Source: an uncultured Lachnospiraceae bacterium (lineage in GTDB: Bacteria; Bacillota; Clostridia; Lachnospirales; Lachnospiraceae). From it: a DNA stretch of 64,000 bases. This document shows positions 9,520 through 17,982 of this stretch, in pieces (position 1 is the stretch's first letter; each line of letters starts with the position of its first letter). The stretch is taken from assembly GCA_945929965.1 (NCBI GenBank), contig CAMEOT010000001.1:242140-306139 (forward strand), read 5' to 3'. Under the pieces are notes generated by a model, which was not told where the DNA came from, made no database searches, and saw only the letters and a list, made by a program, of their open reading frames with translations. The position numbers were made by a program, and so were the translations under genes.

Positions 9520-9829
9520 ATTTATCCTCCTGAAAAAGGATCTCACCCTCATACACCAGTCCCAGCTTATCCTTGGCTACTTCCTCCACATAAGCCTTGG
9601 TCTGTGTGTACTTACGATACTCCTCGATCTGTTCCGTCCTGGTATTCTCTGCTTCGATCTGCGCGTTCAGGCCCGCGATCTGCATGTCGTATCCATCAAT
9701 CTTCCGTTGTAATTCCACACTCCGCACTGCCACGACGACCATGATCATCAATACGACCAGGCTCACTAAGAACATGCTGAACCGGTTCTGGTGTCGTCTC
9801 CTGCGGTAGGCTATTCTTCTCTTTGCCAT
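9518..9829 (-). CDS. divIC: Septum formation initiator DivIC/FtsB family
   Basis: 103 residues: a short Arg/Lys-rich cytoplasmic start (KRRIAYRRRRHQ), one membrane helix (about 20-38) and an extracellular coiled coil (about 40-75), then VAKDKLGLVYEGEILF, the typical DivIC/FtsB C-terminal motif. It belongs to the divisome complex with FtsL and DivIB at the septum. The ribosome site AAAGGGAG precedes the ATG at 9829. The start lies 134 bp inside the yabQ reading frame, an unusually large overlap. The neighbouring sporulation genes match the Firmicutes order yabP-yabQ-divIC. Confidence 0.92.
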   Translation of the reverse strand: MAKRRIAYRRRRHQNRFSMFLVSLVVLMIMVVVAVRSVELQRKIDGYDMQIAGLNAQIEAENTRTEQIEEYRKYTQTKAYVEEVAKDKLGLVYEGEILFQEDK

Positions 9830-10232
9830 ACGCGCATCTCCCTTTATAGAATATTTTAAGCATTTTCCACAGGCTCGTCAACTGCTTTTTTAGCCAACTC
9901 TTCACCGCCCGCGTTTTCCTGCGGATAGGGCTTAAGATGCTGTTAAGCAGTCCGGATACATATTTTACCCAAAGTGGGCTGAAGGTTTTGTGATACAGGT
10001 ACATCCCTGTCAGCGCACCCAGTACGGCGAACCACCGCAGATTCCCATTACTCTCCCGAAACATCAGCAGGAACACTTTCCCTGCACAATAAATCCAGAA
10101 CGCGATATCCTCCAGTGACACCATGATGCCACTGTGGGCAAAAGCTCTCCGCAGGATCCGCAGTATATCATATAGAAAAGTGATCTCCACACCCAGGAGA
10201 ACGGCATGCAGCAGAAAAACATTCTCATTCAT
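9696..10232 (-). CDS. yabQ: Spore cortex biosynthesis protein YabQ
   Basis: 178 residues, beginning MNENVFLLHAVLLGVEITFLYDILRILRR, the characteristic YabQ start, with four or so membrane helices in the first 100 residues. In Bacillus YabQ is a membrane protein of the mother cell needed for cortex formation. Its ATG overlaps the yabP stop by one base (TGATG), implying coupling. The last ~45 residues are encoded inside divIC in another frame, have no family look and may simply reflect loss of an earlier stop. The first ~130 residues are the credible part. Confidence 0.85.
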   Translation of the reverse strand: MNENVFLLHAVLLGVEITFLYDILRILRRAFAHSGIMVSLEDIAFWIYCAGKVFLLMFRESNGNLRWFAVLGALTGMYLYHKTFSPLWVKYVSGLLNSILSPIRRKTRAVKSWLKKQLTSLWKMLKIFYKGRCAYGKEKNSLPQETTPEPVQHVLSEPGRIDDHGRRGSAECGITTED

Positions 10233-10519
10233 CAGCGGAACAGCCTGGTGAGAAGAGATTCCTGTTTTTCTCCAGATGCTGCGGTATCCGAATATACAAA
10301 GCTGTCGATCCTGCCGTCGATATCCACTTCCCCTTTATCCAGGGTCAGACGGTTCACATGAAGCTCATTTCCGCGGATCATCAGCATCCCCTGCTCCGTC
10401 TCCAGCACGATCTCCCGCAGATCAAAAGAAAGCACATCGTTTACCCCGTTCACCGTGCAGGTCCGACGATTTGTTATCGATATTTTATGCATGCGTCCTG
10501 CTGTATTTAAATCTTCCAT
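10232..10519 (-). CDS. yabP: Sporulation protein YabP
   Basis: 95 residues from the ATG at 10519, chosen because GGGAGG lies 4 nt before it; a GTG 21 bp upstream has no such site. The sequence (ISITNRRTCTVNGVNDVLSFD, then GELHV-like NELHVNRLTLDKGEVDIDG) is the YabP/YqfC family fold. In Bacillus it is expressed in the mother cell and is needed for the spore cortex. It is coupled to yabQ by a 1-base overlap. Both being intact suggests the organism, or a recent ancestor, sporulates. Confidence 0.93.
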   Translation of the reverse strand: MEDLNTAGRMHKISITNRRTCTVNGVNDVLSFDLREIVLETEQGMLMIRGNELHVNRLTLDKGEVDIDGRIDSFVYSDTAASGEKQESLLTRLFR

Positions 10520-10603
10520 ATGTCCTCCCATCCTTGCCACACCCGTTCCATTGTACGGACTTATATTTCATCTTATGGTACAAAATGGGAATTTATACGT
10601 ACA

Positions 10604-10843
10604 TTAAATATAACGGAACAGTTCTTTTGCTGCTTCTTTTTTCACCGTCTCCTGCACATCCAGGACTTCCACCTTAACCTCTTTATTACCGAAAGAGATG
10701 GTGATGATGTCTCCCTCTTTTACGTTGGCGGATGCCTTCGCGGGCTTGTCATTGATCAATACTCTGCCGCTGTCACAGGCTTCATTTGCCACGGTACGCC
10801 GCTTGATCAGACGGGATACCTTTAAATATTTATCTAATCTCAT
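10604..10843 (-). CDS. rqcP: S4-domain RNA-binding protein RqcP (YabO)
   Basis: 79 residues with an S4 fold: MRLDKYLKVSRLIKRRTVANEACDSGRV, then a GDIITISFGNKEVKVEVL tail. The homologue in Bacillus (YabO/RqcP) binds obstructed 50S subunits together with RqcH and supports alanine tailing in ribosome quality control. It follows hup, from which it is parted by a strong hairpin (10875-10910), and precedes yabP by 84 bp. Length, order and sequence all match the family. Confidence 0.93.
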   Translation of the reverse strand: MRLDKYLKVSRLIKRRTVANEACDSGRVLINDKPAKASANVKEGDIITISFGNKEVKVEVLDVQETVKKEAAKELFRYI

Positions 10844-10874
10844 GTTCCTATCCTCTTAATTCGTTCACAGATAC

Positions 10875-10910
10875 AAAAGAGACCCGAAAGGTTGTCCTCT
10901 CGAGTCTCTG
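10875..10910 (-). terminator. Intrinsic terminator between hup and rqcP
   Basis: A 14-bp stem with G-U pairs, AGAGACTCGAGAGG against CCTTTCGGGTCTCT, closes an ACAA loop and is followed by TTTTG on the minus strand. It should let the abundant HU message end separately, with read-through feeding the rqcP-yabPQ-divIC part. Confidence 0.85.
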
Positions 10911-10925
10911 AAAATTCAGCTTCTA

Positions 10926-11201
10926 TTAAGCGTTCAGCATATCCTTTAATGCCTTACCAGCCTTGAACTTAGGAGCCTTGGAAGCAGCGATCTTCATAGG
11001 CTTGCCGCTCTGAGGATTTCTACCCTCTCTTGCTGCTCTGCTGGATACTTCGAAAGTACCGAAGCCAACTAACTGAACCTTACCATCCTTCTTTAACTCT
11101 TCAGCAACAACATCGGTGAAAGCCTTTAATGCCTTCTCTGCGTCCTTCTTGGAAAGACCAGCCTGATCAGCCATAGCTGCAACTAATTCTGTTTTGTTCA
11201 T
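10926..11201 (-). CDS. hup: DNA-binding protein HU
   Basis: 91 residues, exact family length: MNKTELVAAMADQAGLSKKDAEKALKAF start, GFGTFEVSSRAAREGRNPQSG beta-arm with the conserved RNPQ-G motif, and the C-terminal KAPKFKAGKALKDMLN. HU bends and compacts DNA without much sequence preference. A strong TAGGAGG ribosome site and a near-consensus promoter precede it, and a terminator follows it, fitting an abundant nucleoid protein. Its place before rqcP-yabP-yabQ is the normal Firmicutes order. Confidence 0.98.
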   Translation of the reverse strand: MNKTELVAAMADQAGLSKKDAEKALKAFTDVVAEELKKDGKVQLVGFGTFEVSSRAAREGRNPQSGKPMKIAASKAPKFKAGKALKDMLNA

Positions 11202-11277
11202 ATTGAACTCCTCCTATAATGAGTTTTCGTGATTAAATTTACGCTCGAAAATAGTTCTTTTGAAACGTCTATAAATA

Positions 11278-11306
11278 TATATATCTGTTTTTATCCCTTT
11301 TGTCAA
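11278..11306 (-). promoter_or_regulatory. Sigma-A promoter of hup
   Basis: TTGACA (11306-11301) and TATATA (11283-11278) on the minus strand are separated by exactly 17 bp. Transcription would start about 70 nt before the hup ATG. Confidence 0.8.
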
Positions 11307-11350
11307 GGCATTTCCACATATTTACGGCATTTCTCACGCCTTTGTAACGC

Positions 11351-12712
11351 TTACTCCGATGCCGATGTACTTGCCACCAGATCTACGAAGGAATAGGACA
11401 CATCCTTCTTCTCTTCGTCCACCTGCACGGTATAACTCCTGGTCTCATATCCGGACTTGCGCAGGGTGATCACATGGCTCCCCGAAGTCTTTTTAAAACT
11501 GCAGGGCGAGATTCCCACGTAGTTGCCATCGAGATATACTTCCACATTCTCCGGTGCATCGATATGTACCCGGTAATAAGTCGTTGTAGTATCTGATGTA
11601 GCGGAAGTCGCAGTGGACGATGTCGAAGCCGAACTGTCCGTGCTCTCATCGTTATCGCTGTCCGAATCTATCTTGTCCAGCTCCACATCCACGCCTGCTG
11701 ACTCCTGGGCTACCCGCAGGTACTGGGTCAGAGATTTATAGCCGTCCGCCTTCGCTATGATCTGATGGATGCCATATTCCAGCGTGATGGGCTGGGAGGG
11801 ATCCGCCTGGCTACCGTCGATATACAGTTCCGCGCCGGAAGGATTCATGGAGAACAGCACCATACCGTACTTCGCCTCGGCGACCTCGAGATCCCCGATG
11901 TCCAGCGCGGTCTCTTCATTACGGTTGATCACCACATTTTTTGTGCCGCCTCCGCCGTTATAGCTGATATCCACCTGATAACTGCCCTCAGGCACCGTCA
12001 CCAGCATGTCCTCCGTGATCCGGACGATCTGCTCCTGCCCGATCTCCAGCCATCCGCCGATAAAATTTTCATCATTTACCAGTCTGAGATACCCATGTCC
12101 CTTCTCCACCGTTACGCTGAGTACTGTGGTGTCTATCCCATGAAAAGTCAGGATATCGGAAGGGTTGAGATCCATTTCTTCGATACTGTGTCCCTGGGAA
12201 AAATACCGGGTATTCCGGGACAGTTTGAAGACTTCTTCCCCGATGGTCACCTCCCGGCGTACGGTATTCAAATCATAGCGCTCCACATCATCATACTGCC
12301 ATGCCGACCGGGACAGCTGCAGAGTTGTCAGATGCTTCTTCGTCTTCAGAAAAGTTACATCCACGATATCGCCTTCTCCCAGCTGCTCCAGAGAGATTGC
12401 CTTGCCGTATTTGTCCGTATAGCGCGTAGTCCCGTCCATGAACAGGGTATATTGCTTCCCAAGATCCAGATTCAACAATGTGACAGTATTGTCAACACTG
12501 TTGATATCCACCAGTACCGCTGTATCCGCCGAATCATAGCTGTCCGGATTCGTCACCACGAAGCCGGTATCCACTCTGTCGGATTCTTCCGTTGTCTGCA
12601 ATGTTACTGTGTCCTGTACATCTCCTGCAGTAGATGCCTGCCCGCAGCCACTTATTGACAATACTGTCACAAACAAAATACATACTATTTTCTTCCTGTA
12701 TCTTACGTTCAT
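11351..12712 (-). CDS. Lipoprotein with two PEGA domains
   Basis: 453 residues. The N-terminus has a short hydrophobic segment ending in a lipobox (SISGCG), so the protein should be lipid-anchored outside the membrane. Residues ~50-260 form beta-rich repeats without a name I can give (TAVLVDINSVDNTVTLLNLD and following). Two PEGA-type units follow: around 285-330 (NPSGAELYIDG...GIHQIIAKADGY) and around 375-440 (APENVEVYLDGNYVGISPC...GSHVITLRKSGYE). A Ser/Thr/Asp-rich linker lies between them. PEGA domains are typical of surface proteins; the function is unknown. The CotS-like gene lies 22 bp upstream in the same direction. Confidence 0.8.
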   Translation of the reverse strand: MNVRYRKKIVCILFVTVLSISGCGQASTAGDVQDTVTLQTTEESDRVDTGFVVTNPDSYDSADTAVLVDINSVDNTVTLLNLDLGKQYTLFMDGTTRYTDKYGKAISLEQLGEGDIVDVTFLKTKKHLTTLQLSRSAWQYDDVERYDLNTVRREVTIGEEVFKLSRNTRYFSQGHSIEEMDLNPSDILTFHGIDTTVLSVTVEKGHGYLRLVNDENFIGGWLEIGQEQIVRITEDMLVTVPEGSYQVDISYNGGGGTKNVVINRNEETALDIGDLEVAEAKYGMVLFSMNPSGAELYIDGSQADPSQPITLEYGIHQIIAKADGYKSLTQYLRVAQESAGVDVELDKIDSDSDNDESTDSSASTSSTATSATSDTTTTYYRVHIDAPENVEVYLDGNYVGISPCSFKKTSGSHVITLRKSGYETRSYTVQVDEEKKDVSYSFVDLVASTSASE

Positions 12713-12734
12713 ACCTTTGTTCCTTCCCGGTGCC

Positions 12735-13739
12735 TTACGGCTCCATGATTCGCAGGAATCGTTTTCTGGCAGTCTCCTGCTTTAACAGGTGCTCCAGCTT
12801 CTCCTGATTTTTCTCCGGTATCCATGCCTTTCCCGAATTATAATAGAAGTTAACGATCTTCCACAGTTTCTCCGGATAAGACAGTCGATAATACAGATCC
12901 CTCTTCTCCGTAAGAGTAAGCGGTCTGACTTTCTCGTAGCTTTCGAGTAGTCCGATTCCCAGACTTCGGTCCCATTCACTTTTTTCCAATAATTTTCGCA
13001 GGATATGATATAGATCTCTCACCGGACCGTCTGCCTGGCATTTTTCAAAATTCACCAGGAAGAAGTCTCTGTCCTGGCGCAATATATTATGATACTGATA
13101 ATCGCCGTGGCAAAAGGTTACGTTTGCTTCGGCATCCTGTGCCGCAACAGTCTCCTCTTCCAGCGCTTTCCACTCGTTACTGACCCTCACCGCTTCCTCT
13201 AAAAAAGAATCCAGTACGGCTGCAAGACGAATCTCGAACCAGGTCTTCTGGCTTCGCTGTTTTAAAAATTTCCGGGCGCGTTTCAGTTCTCTGTTATGCT
13301 TCTCATAATCTCTGCTGGGAAGATATCTCTCTATTTTAGGTGCCGGTTCGTCCTCCGTCTCCGAAAATACCGGTCTAAATTCCAGATCTCCATGAAGCCT
13401 TGCCAACAGCCCCATGGCTTCCATGCATTCTTCCCTGTCACGGATGTTACATTCTCTGCCTTCCCACCAGGTCTTCAGAATATATCTGACACCGTCCCTG
13501 TCCGTGACCGACAGTGCACCCTCTCTGGTGGCAAGCAGTCTCTCCGCAGAGATATTCCCACAAGCCTCCAGATGCTTTAGCACCTGTTCCTGCAGACGCA
13601 GCTGTTCCTCGCGTCCTGTATATTCCTTGAAGATCAGGCAGCCCTGCTGTGTATCGCACAGAATCGCCCCCCGCCCTTTTCGGGTACGCAATACCTCTAT
13701 CTCATACTGCTCCAGCAGTGCCACCGCTCTGTCATTCAC
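12735..13739 (-). CDS. CotS-family spore-coat protein with kinase-like (APH) fold
   Basis: 334 residues; GTG start at 13739 with AGGAGGGG before it. The sequence follows the CotS/aminoglycoside-phosphotransferase fold: an N-lobe with ILKTWWEGREC, the catalytic loop CHGDYQYHN (Asp and Asn kept), then LVNFEKCQADGPVRDLYH, where the second metal-binding Asp of other APH-fold kinases is Asn. The C-terminal part (RLSYPEKLWKIVNFYYN) is typical of clostridial CotS homologues. In Bacillus CotS is a spore-coat component. Whether this protein phosphorylates anything is uncertain given the Asn. It is probably co-transcribed with the PEGA lipoprotein. Confidence 0.82.
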   Translation of the reverse strand: MNDRAVALLEQYEIEVLRTRKGRGAILCDTQQGCLIFKEYTGREEQLRLQEQVLKHLEACGNISAERLLATREGALSVTDRDGVRYILKTWWEGRECNIRDREECMEAMGLLARLHGDLEFRPVFSETEDEPAPKIERYLPSRDYEKHNRELKRARKFLKQRSQKTWFEIRLAAVLDSFLEEAVRVSNEWKALEEETVAAQDAEANVTFCHGDYQYHNILRQDRDFFLVNFEKCQADGPVRDLYHILRKLLEKSEWDRSLGIGLLESYEKVRPLTLTEKRDLYYRLSYPEKLWKIVNFYYNSGKAWIPEKNQEKLEHLLKQETARKRFLRIMEP

Positions 13740-13819
13740 TTACAACCCCTCCTAAGATATGTACTTAACCGGTTTGACGGTTCCTACGCTATCTTATGAG
13801 AGATCTTATAAAAATATGC

Positions 13820-15169
13820 TCACTCTTTGCCTGCTGCCAGCTCGCCCGCCTTTTCCAGAAGTTGTTCTCTGGTATTCTGCTCCGGGTGCTCTAAGACCAG
13901 TTCCAATAGCTTCTGCAGCATATCGCCCAGCTCCCTGCCGGGCTTCATTCCCATAGCAATGAGATCTCTGCCTGTGACAGCCAGCGTTTTCAAGGATACG
14001 CACTGCTTTTTCTCCAGCATCTCTTCATATAACTGCTTCCAGAGCTCCAGGTTCTCCAGCTTCTCTGCCCGCAGATAATCGCTCTGTGCCAGGATATCCG
14101 CCTGTTTCACCGGGAACAATAGCGGGAAGATGTCTTCCCCGATCTTATTCACAGCCCGGCGCACGATCCGCAGGTCAGGTGTAACATCATTACCATAATC
14201 ATGATATCTTACCAGACGGGTCACCACTGCCACTGTATCATTATCAAATCTGAGTCTCCTAAGGATCCTGCGTGCCATCTCCTCACCCACTGCGAGATGC
14301 CCGTGGAAATGGGTGGTACCGTTTTCATCCACGGAAAGTGTCTCAGGCTTGCCGATATCATGAAGCAGCATCGCATACCTCAGATTCTTCTCAGGTGCGA
14401 TCTCTATGAGGGCATGTAAGGTATGCTCCCCTACGTTGTATTTATGGTGCTTATGCTTCTGAGGAGTCTCCATCATGGCATCGAATTCCGGCAGGATCAC
14501 CTTCGTGACACCCATGTCATAAGCATCTCGCAAGGTGTCAGGATGAGGGGAGATCAGCAGCTTGGTCAATTCCACCTGGATCCGTTCCGCACTGATCTTC
14601 TGCAAAGTGGGTGCCAGCTTCCGGATCGCCGCTTCGGTGTCCTCATGGATCTCGTAGCCTAACTGCGCAGAGAAACGGATGGCACGCATGATGCGCAGAG
14701 CATCCTCTCCGAAACGTTCCTCCGGATCGCCCACGCAGCGGATCAGCTTCGCCCCGATATCCTGTAAGCCACCGAAGATATCGATCAGACCTTCTGTTTC
14801 ATTATATGCCATGGCGTTGATGGTGAAATCCCGGCGTTTTAAATCTTCTTCCAGATTCGGGGTAAAAGTGACCTCCCTGGGATGTCGGCTGTCTTCGTAT
14901 TTTCCATCCACGCGGTAAGTGGTGACCTCGAAGCCCTCTTTGTCCAACATGACCGTCACGGTACCGTGCTGGATCCCGGTGTCAATGGTACGACGGAACA
15001 GCGCCTTCACCTGCTCCGGTCTCGCCGAAGTAGTAATGTCCCAGTCCTCCGGGCATCTTCCCAGGATGGAATCCCGCACGCAGCCGCCTACCACATAGGC
15101 TTCAAACCCAGCATTCTGTATAGTCTCTATGATATATTTCGCTTTTTCAGGTATTTGTATCTGAATCAT
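13820..15169 (-). CDS. cca: CCA tRNA nucleotidyltransferase with HD domain
   Basis: 449 residues from the ATG at 15169, chosen because AGAGGA lies 6 nt before it; the frame opens at an upstream TTG without such a site. It adds or repairs the 3' CCA of tRNAs. The class II nucleotidyltransferase head has VGGCVRDSILGRCPEDWDI and the second acidic site RRDFTINAMAYN. ERFGEDALRIMRAIRF is the nucleotide-recognition region. The C-terminal half has an HD phosphohydrolase domain (LLHDIGKPETL, HFHGH), as in many clostridial forms. Some family members only add A or CC; that cannot be excluded. Confidence 0.93.
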   Translation of the reverse strand: MIQIQIPEKAKYIIETIQNAGFEAYVVGGCVRDSILGRCPEDWDITTSARPEQVKALFRRTIDTGIQHGTVTVMLDKEGFEVTTYRVDGKYEDSRHPREVTFTPNLEEDLKRRDFTINAMAYNETEGLIDIFGGLQDIGAKLIRCVGDPEERFGEDALRIMRAIRFSAQLGYEIHEDTEAAIRKLAPTLQKISAERIQVELTKLLISPHPDTLRDAYDMGVTKVILPEFDAMMETPQKHKHHKYNVGEHTLHALIEIAPEKNLRYAMLLHDIGKPETLSVDENGTTHFHGHLAVGEEMARRILRRLRFDNDTVAVVTRLVRYHDYGNDVTPDLRIVRRAVNKIGEDIFPLLFPVKQADILAQSDYLRAEKLENLELWKQLYEEMLEKKQCVSLKTLAVTGRDLIAMGMKPGRELGDMLQKLLELVLEHPEQNTREQLLEKAGELAAGKE

Positions 15170-15185
15170 ATATATCCTCTTTTGC

Positions 15186-15219
15186 AAAAATCACACAGGC
15201 TCATTGCTCTGTGATTTTT
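15186..15219 (-). terminator. Intrinsic terminator after the HAD gene
   Basis: A 10-bp stem AAAAATCACA...TGTGATTTTT with a 14-nt loop, in the gap between the HAD gene (upstream on the minus strand) and cca. The T-tract is part of the stem, so it can act on both strands. Confidence 0.7.
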
Positions 15220-15262
15220 CGCTTGTTACTGCTTTGTGTCTATTGTTTGTTTCTAAGAAAGG

Positions 15263-16084
15263 CTATTCCTGCTCCGGTTTCATGATAAATTTATCGATGA
15301 CCTCCACCAGCCCGTCCTCATCGTTAGTACCGGTGATGTAATCTGCAGCTTTCTTGACTGCCGGCTGGGCATTCCCCATCGCTACGCCGGTCCCCGCATA
15401 TTCGATCATTGAGATGTCGTTGTAGCCGTCACCGCAGCAGATCGCATTCTCTCTGGTCAGTCCCATACCCTCCAGCATGTGATCGAGAGAGGTCGCTTTA
15501 TTCACATCCTTGGGCATGATCTCAATGAAATAGGGCTCGGAACGGTAGATGCTTGCCACATCGCTGTATTTTTCCTGCAGCTGTTTCTCCAGTTCGGGAG
15601 CAATCTCTTCCGGTGCCGTCATCAGACATTTGTTGATATCAAAATCTACGTAGGATACAAAATCATCCACCACTTGAATGGGGATTCCGTTAATCCTCGC
15701 TTCTAACTGCACATATTTATCCGGCTCAAATGCGGAGATGACTCCCTCCCCCTGATAAGTGATCAGTCCGCAGCCATTCACTTTGGCGAATTCATACAAT
15801 CCGGGCACAATGGACAGGGGCAGGGTTCTCTGATAGACCACTTCTCCCGTTTTACATTCCACGATGCGGGCTCCATTAAAGGACAGAAGATATCCGCCGT
15901 ATTTTTTCAACTCCAGTTCCTCTTCACATTTCCGCATACCGGGCGTGGGACGTCCGGAAGCCAGGATCACCTTGTGTCCATGCTGTAAAATATTCCAGAT
16001 TCCCTGTTTGGTAGCTTCTGTAATCTCCTTTTTTGAATTGGTCAGTGTTCCGTCAATATCCAGTACCAGAACTTTTTCCCGCAT
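15263..16084 (-). CDS. HAD-superfamily Cof-type sugar-phosphate phosphatase
   Basis: 273 residues. HAD motif I is VLDIDGTLTNS with the nucleophile Asp, motif II ASGRP, and motif IV CGDGYNDISMIEYAGTGVAMGNA, with a type IIB (Cof) cap between them. Such cytosolic enzymes dephosphorylate sugar phosphates, flavin mononucleotide or similar small metabolites; substrate cannot be inferred. It stands alone between cca and the foldase gene, and a terminator follows it. Confidence 0.93.
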   Translation of the reverse strand: MREKVLVLDIDGTLTNSKKEITEATKQGIWNILQHGHKVILASGRPTPGMRKCEEELELKKYGGYLLSFNGARIVECKTGEVVYQRTLPLSIVPGLYEFAKVNGCGLITYQGEGVISAFEPDKYVQLEARINGIPIQVVDDFVSYVDFDINKCLMTAPEEIAPELEKQLQEKYSDVASIYRSEPYFIEIMPKDVNKATSLDHMLEGMGLTRENAICCGDGYNDISMIEYAGTGVAMGNAQPAVKKAADYITGTNDEDGLVEVIDKFIMKPEQE

Positions 16085-16193
16085 GTTTATTCATACCTTT
16101 CTCAAAGTTATTCTCTGTTCAGCTCACGTAACTGGCAAAGTCACATTATCATGTTTTCCGCCATTTTTCGACTATCTTTGCTCATAATCTAAC

Positions 16194-16232
16194 AGTACCT
16201 GTCTCTTCTGCTTGCGCAGTGAAACAGGTACT
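16194..16232. other. Imperfect hairpin downstream of the foldase gene
   Basis: AGTACCTGT and ACAGGTACT arms, with a second inner stem CTGCGCAAGCAG, form a long imperfect hairpin 35 bp after the foldase stop. No clear T-tract follows on either strand, so termination is possible but not certain. Confidence 0.4.
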
Positions 16233-16266
16233 TGTCTGTTGTCTATGTTCTGTTCCCCGGCAAGCC

Positions 16267-17907
16267 TTACTGTGCCTGTGTTGCGGTCTCTTCGGTAGCA
16301 GCGGTCTGCTCCTCGGTGATCTCCTGAGTCTCTGCCGTTGCAGTCTCAGTCTCAGCAGCTGCAGATTCCTCTGCCTGCACCTTCAGATAATTCAGCTTAC
16401 CCTTGGGATCCTCTACCGTTACATCTGCGGTAATATCCTGCATATGCTGACTCATTGTATCGGATACCAGCGTATTCTTGATGTTGATCTTCCACTCGGG
16501 CTGATCCTGTCCGATGTAGTAAAGTACATAAGTGGTGTCACTGACAGTGATGGCTACGGTATCTCCTGCCTGACGGCTGCTGTCGAAGATCCAGTTGCTC
16601 AGCTCCTCTGTCATACCGGTCTTGGTTACCTGCTCGAACAGACCGCCGTTCTCTACTGCGGAAGTATCCTGTGTATACTTCTTGCACAATTCTGCGAAGC
16701 TGTCCTCAGTAGCTGCACCATTCTTCCACTCCTCCAGGATCTCTTCACCGGTCTTATCCTCGGTGGGAATGATCACACGTACATCTGCGGAAGGAGTCTC
16801 GTCCAGATATCTCTTCTCAAATGCCACGACATAGTAGCAATGGCTGTTGTCGTTGGTAATGACGGTGGTGTCTCCTGCCTTTCTGGCATCATCGAACAGC
16901 CAGTCGGAGATCATGTAGTTCACGGAAGACTTCTTCTCATTCTCATGTGCTTCGCCGTCTTTTGCCACGGTCTGCTCTGCATCGTCAGCCAGCACCTTGG
17001 CATCATCCATGGCTTTGGCGATCTCAGCATCGGAAGGCTGATAAGCGGTATCCTGTGTGCTGTCTGCGGCTGCGGTTCCATCGGTGGTACCTGTGGTATC
17101 GGCAGCAGTCTCCTCTACGGGATCTGCCAGTTCGGTAGGCTCGGTGGGCAGATCAGCTTCGATCGTGGTCAGGCGGTAGTCTACGGAATCGTAGGTTGCC
17201 TTATTTTCCTCATAATAGCTCTGGATCTCATCATCACTGGGAGCATTGTCCTCCTGCAACTTCTGATAATAAGCGTTCATTACCATGTCATTCTTCACAT
17301 ATCCTTCGATACGACCCATGGTTGCATAGCTTCCGTAGATGGAACGTACATATTCCTTATCAGATACGCCTGCAGCTGCAGCGGAGGTTTTGATGGTCTC
17401 CTTGAAAGTGTTATACTCATCCGTGGTATCGTAGGTGAAGCCGGCTGCTTTGGCTTCTGCCATCAGCGCCTTATTCTGCTTCAGGCTCTCTACAGCATTC
17501 TGCTCAAAATAGTCCTGCCAGGTCAGAGTATCGGAATACATCTGGGTGGACAGATCCTTGCTGGTATCCAGTCCGAAATAGCTTAAATAGCTTCCGTACT
17601 GTGTAATGTAGTTGTTCTTGGAGGTGTTGTAGACATAATCAAATTCTACCTTATTCACCTTTTCACCATTGATCACTACATAAGTCTCATGGGTTGCCAG
17701 ATAGGTCCGGATTGGGAAAGATGCCACCAGGCATACCAGCGCAACAAGGAATACGATCCCGACTGTTGTGCTGATGCGCTCTTCCTTTTTCTCCTTTTCC
17801 TTCTCTTCTTTACGCTTCTGTACCTTACGGTCATATTTGGTCATGACCTTCTGTTCTGTTTGTTCTTTTTGTTCCTTATTTTCTGTAACTTTTTCATTCT
17901 TAGACAT
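16267..17907 (-). CDS. Membrane-anchored SurA/PrsA-like foldase with parvulin-type domain
   Basis: 546 residues. A very charged cytoplasmic start (~45 residues, Lys/Glu repeats) is followed by a single membrane helix (about 48-68) and an extracellular part. That part begins VVINGEKVNKVEFDYVYN, the usual SurA/PrsA N-terminal chaperone start. Around residues 400-470 a parvulin-like stretch occurs (FAELCKKYTQDTSAVENGGLFEQV, then SNWIFDSSRQAGD). A Thr/Ala-rich insert sits at about 250-290, and the tail is Glu/Thr/Ala-rich. The protein most likely aids folding of secreted proteins outside the membrane. It lacks a lipobox, unlike Bacillus PrsA. Isomerase activity is not assured. Confidence 0.8.
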   Translation of the reverse strand: MSKNEKVTENKEQKEQTEQKVMTKYDRKVQKRKEEKEKEKKEERISTTVGIVFLVALVCLVASFPIRTYLATHETYVVINGEKVNKVEFDYVYNTSKNNYITQYGSYLSYFGLDTSKDLSTQMYSDTLTWQDYFEQNAVESLKQNKALMAEAKAAGFTYDTTDEYNTFKETIKTSAAAAGVSDKEYVRSIYGSYATMGRIEGYVKNDMVMNAYYQKLQEDNAPSDDEIQSYYEENKATYDSVDYRLTTIEADLPTEPTELADPVEETAADTTGTTDGTAAADSTQDTAYQPSDAEIAKAMDDAKVLADDAEQTVAKDGEAHENEKKSSVNYMISDWLFDDARKAGDTTVITNDNSHCYYVVAFEKRYLDETPSADVRVIIPTEDKTGEEILEEWKNGAATEDSFAELCKKYTQDTSAVENGGLFEQVTKTGMTEELSNWIFDSSRQAGDTVAITVSDTTYVLYYIGQDQPEWKINIKNTLVSDTMSQHMQDITADVTVEDPKGKLNYLKVQAEESAAAETETATAETQEITEEQTAATEETATQAQ

Positions 17908-17982
17908 CGCTTACATGTCTCCTTCCTAGCGTCTTAAGTCCAATGACTTCTTATTTTACCGTATTTTAGCGGAAAAAGAAAG

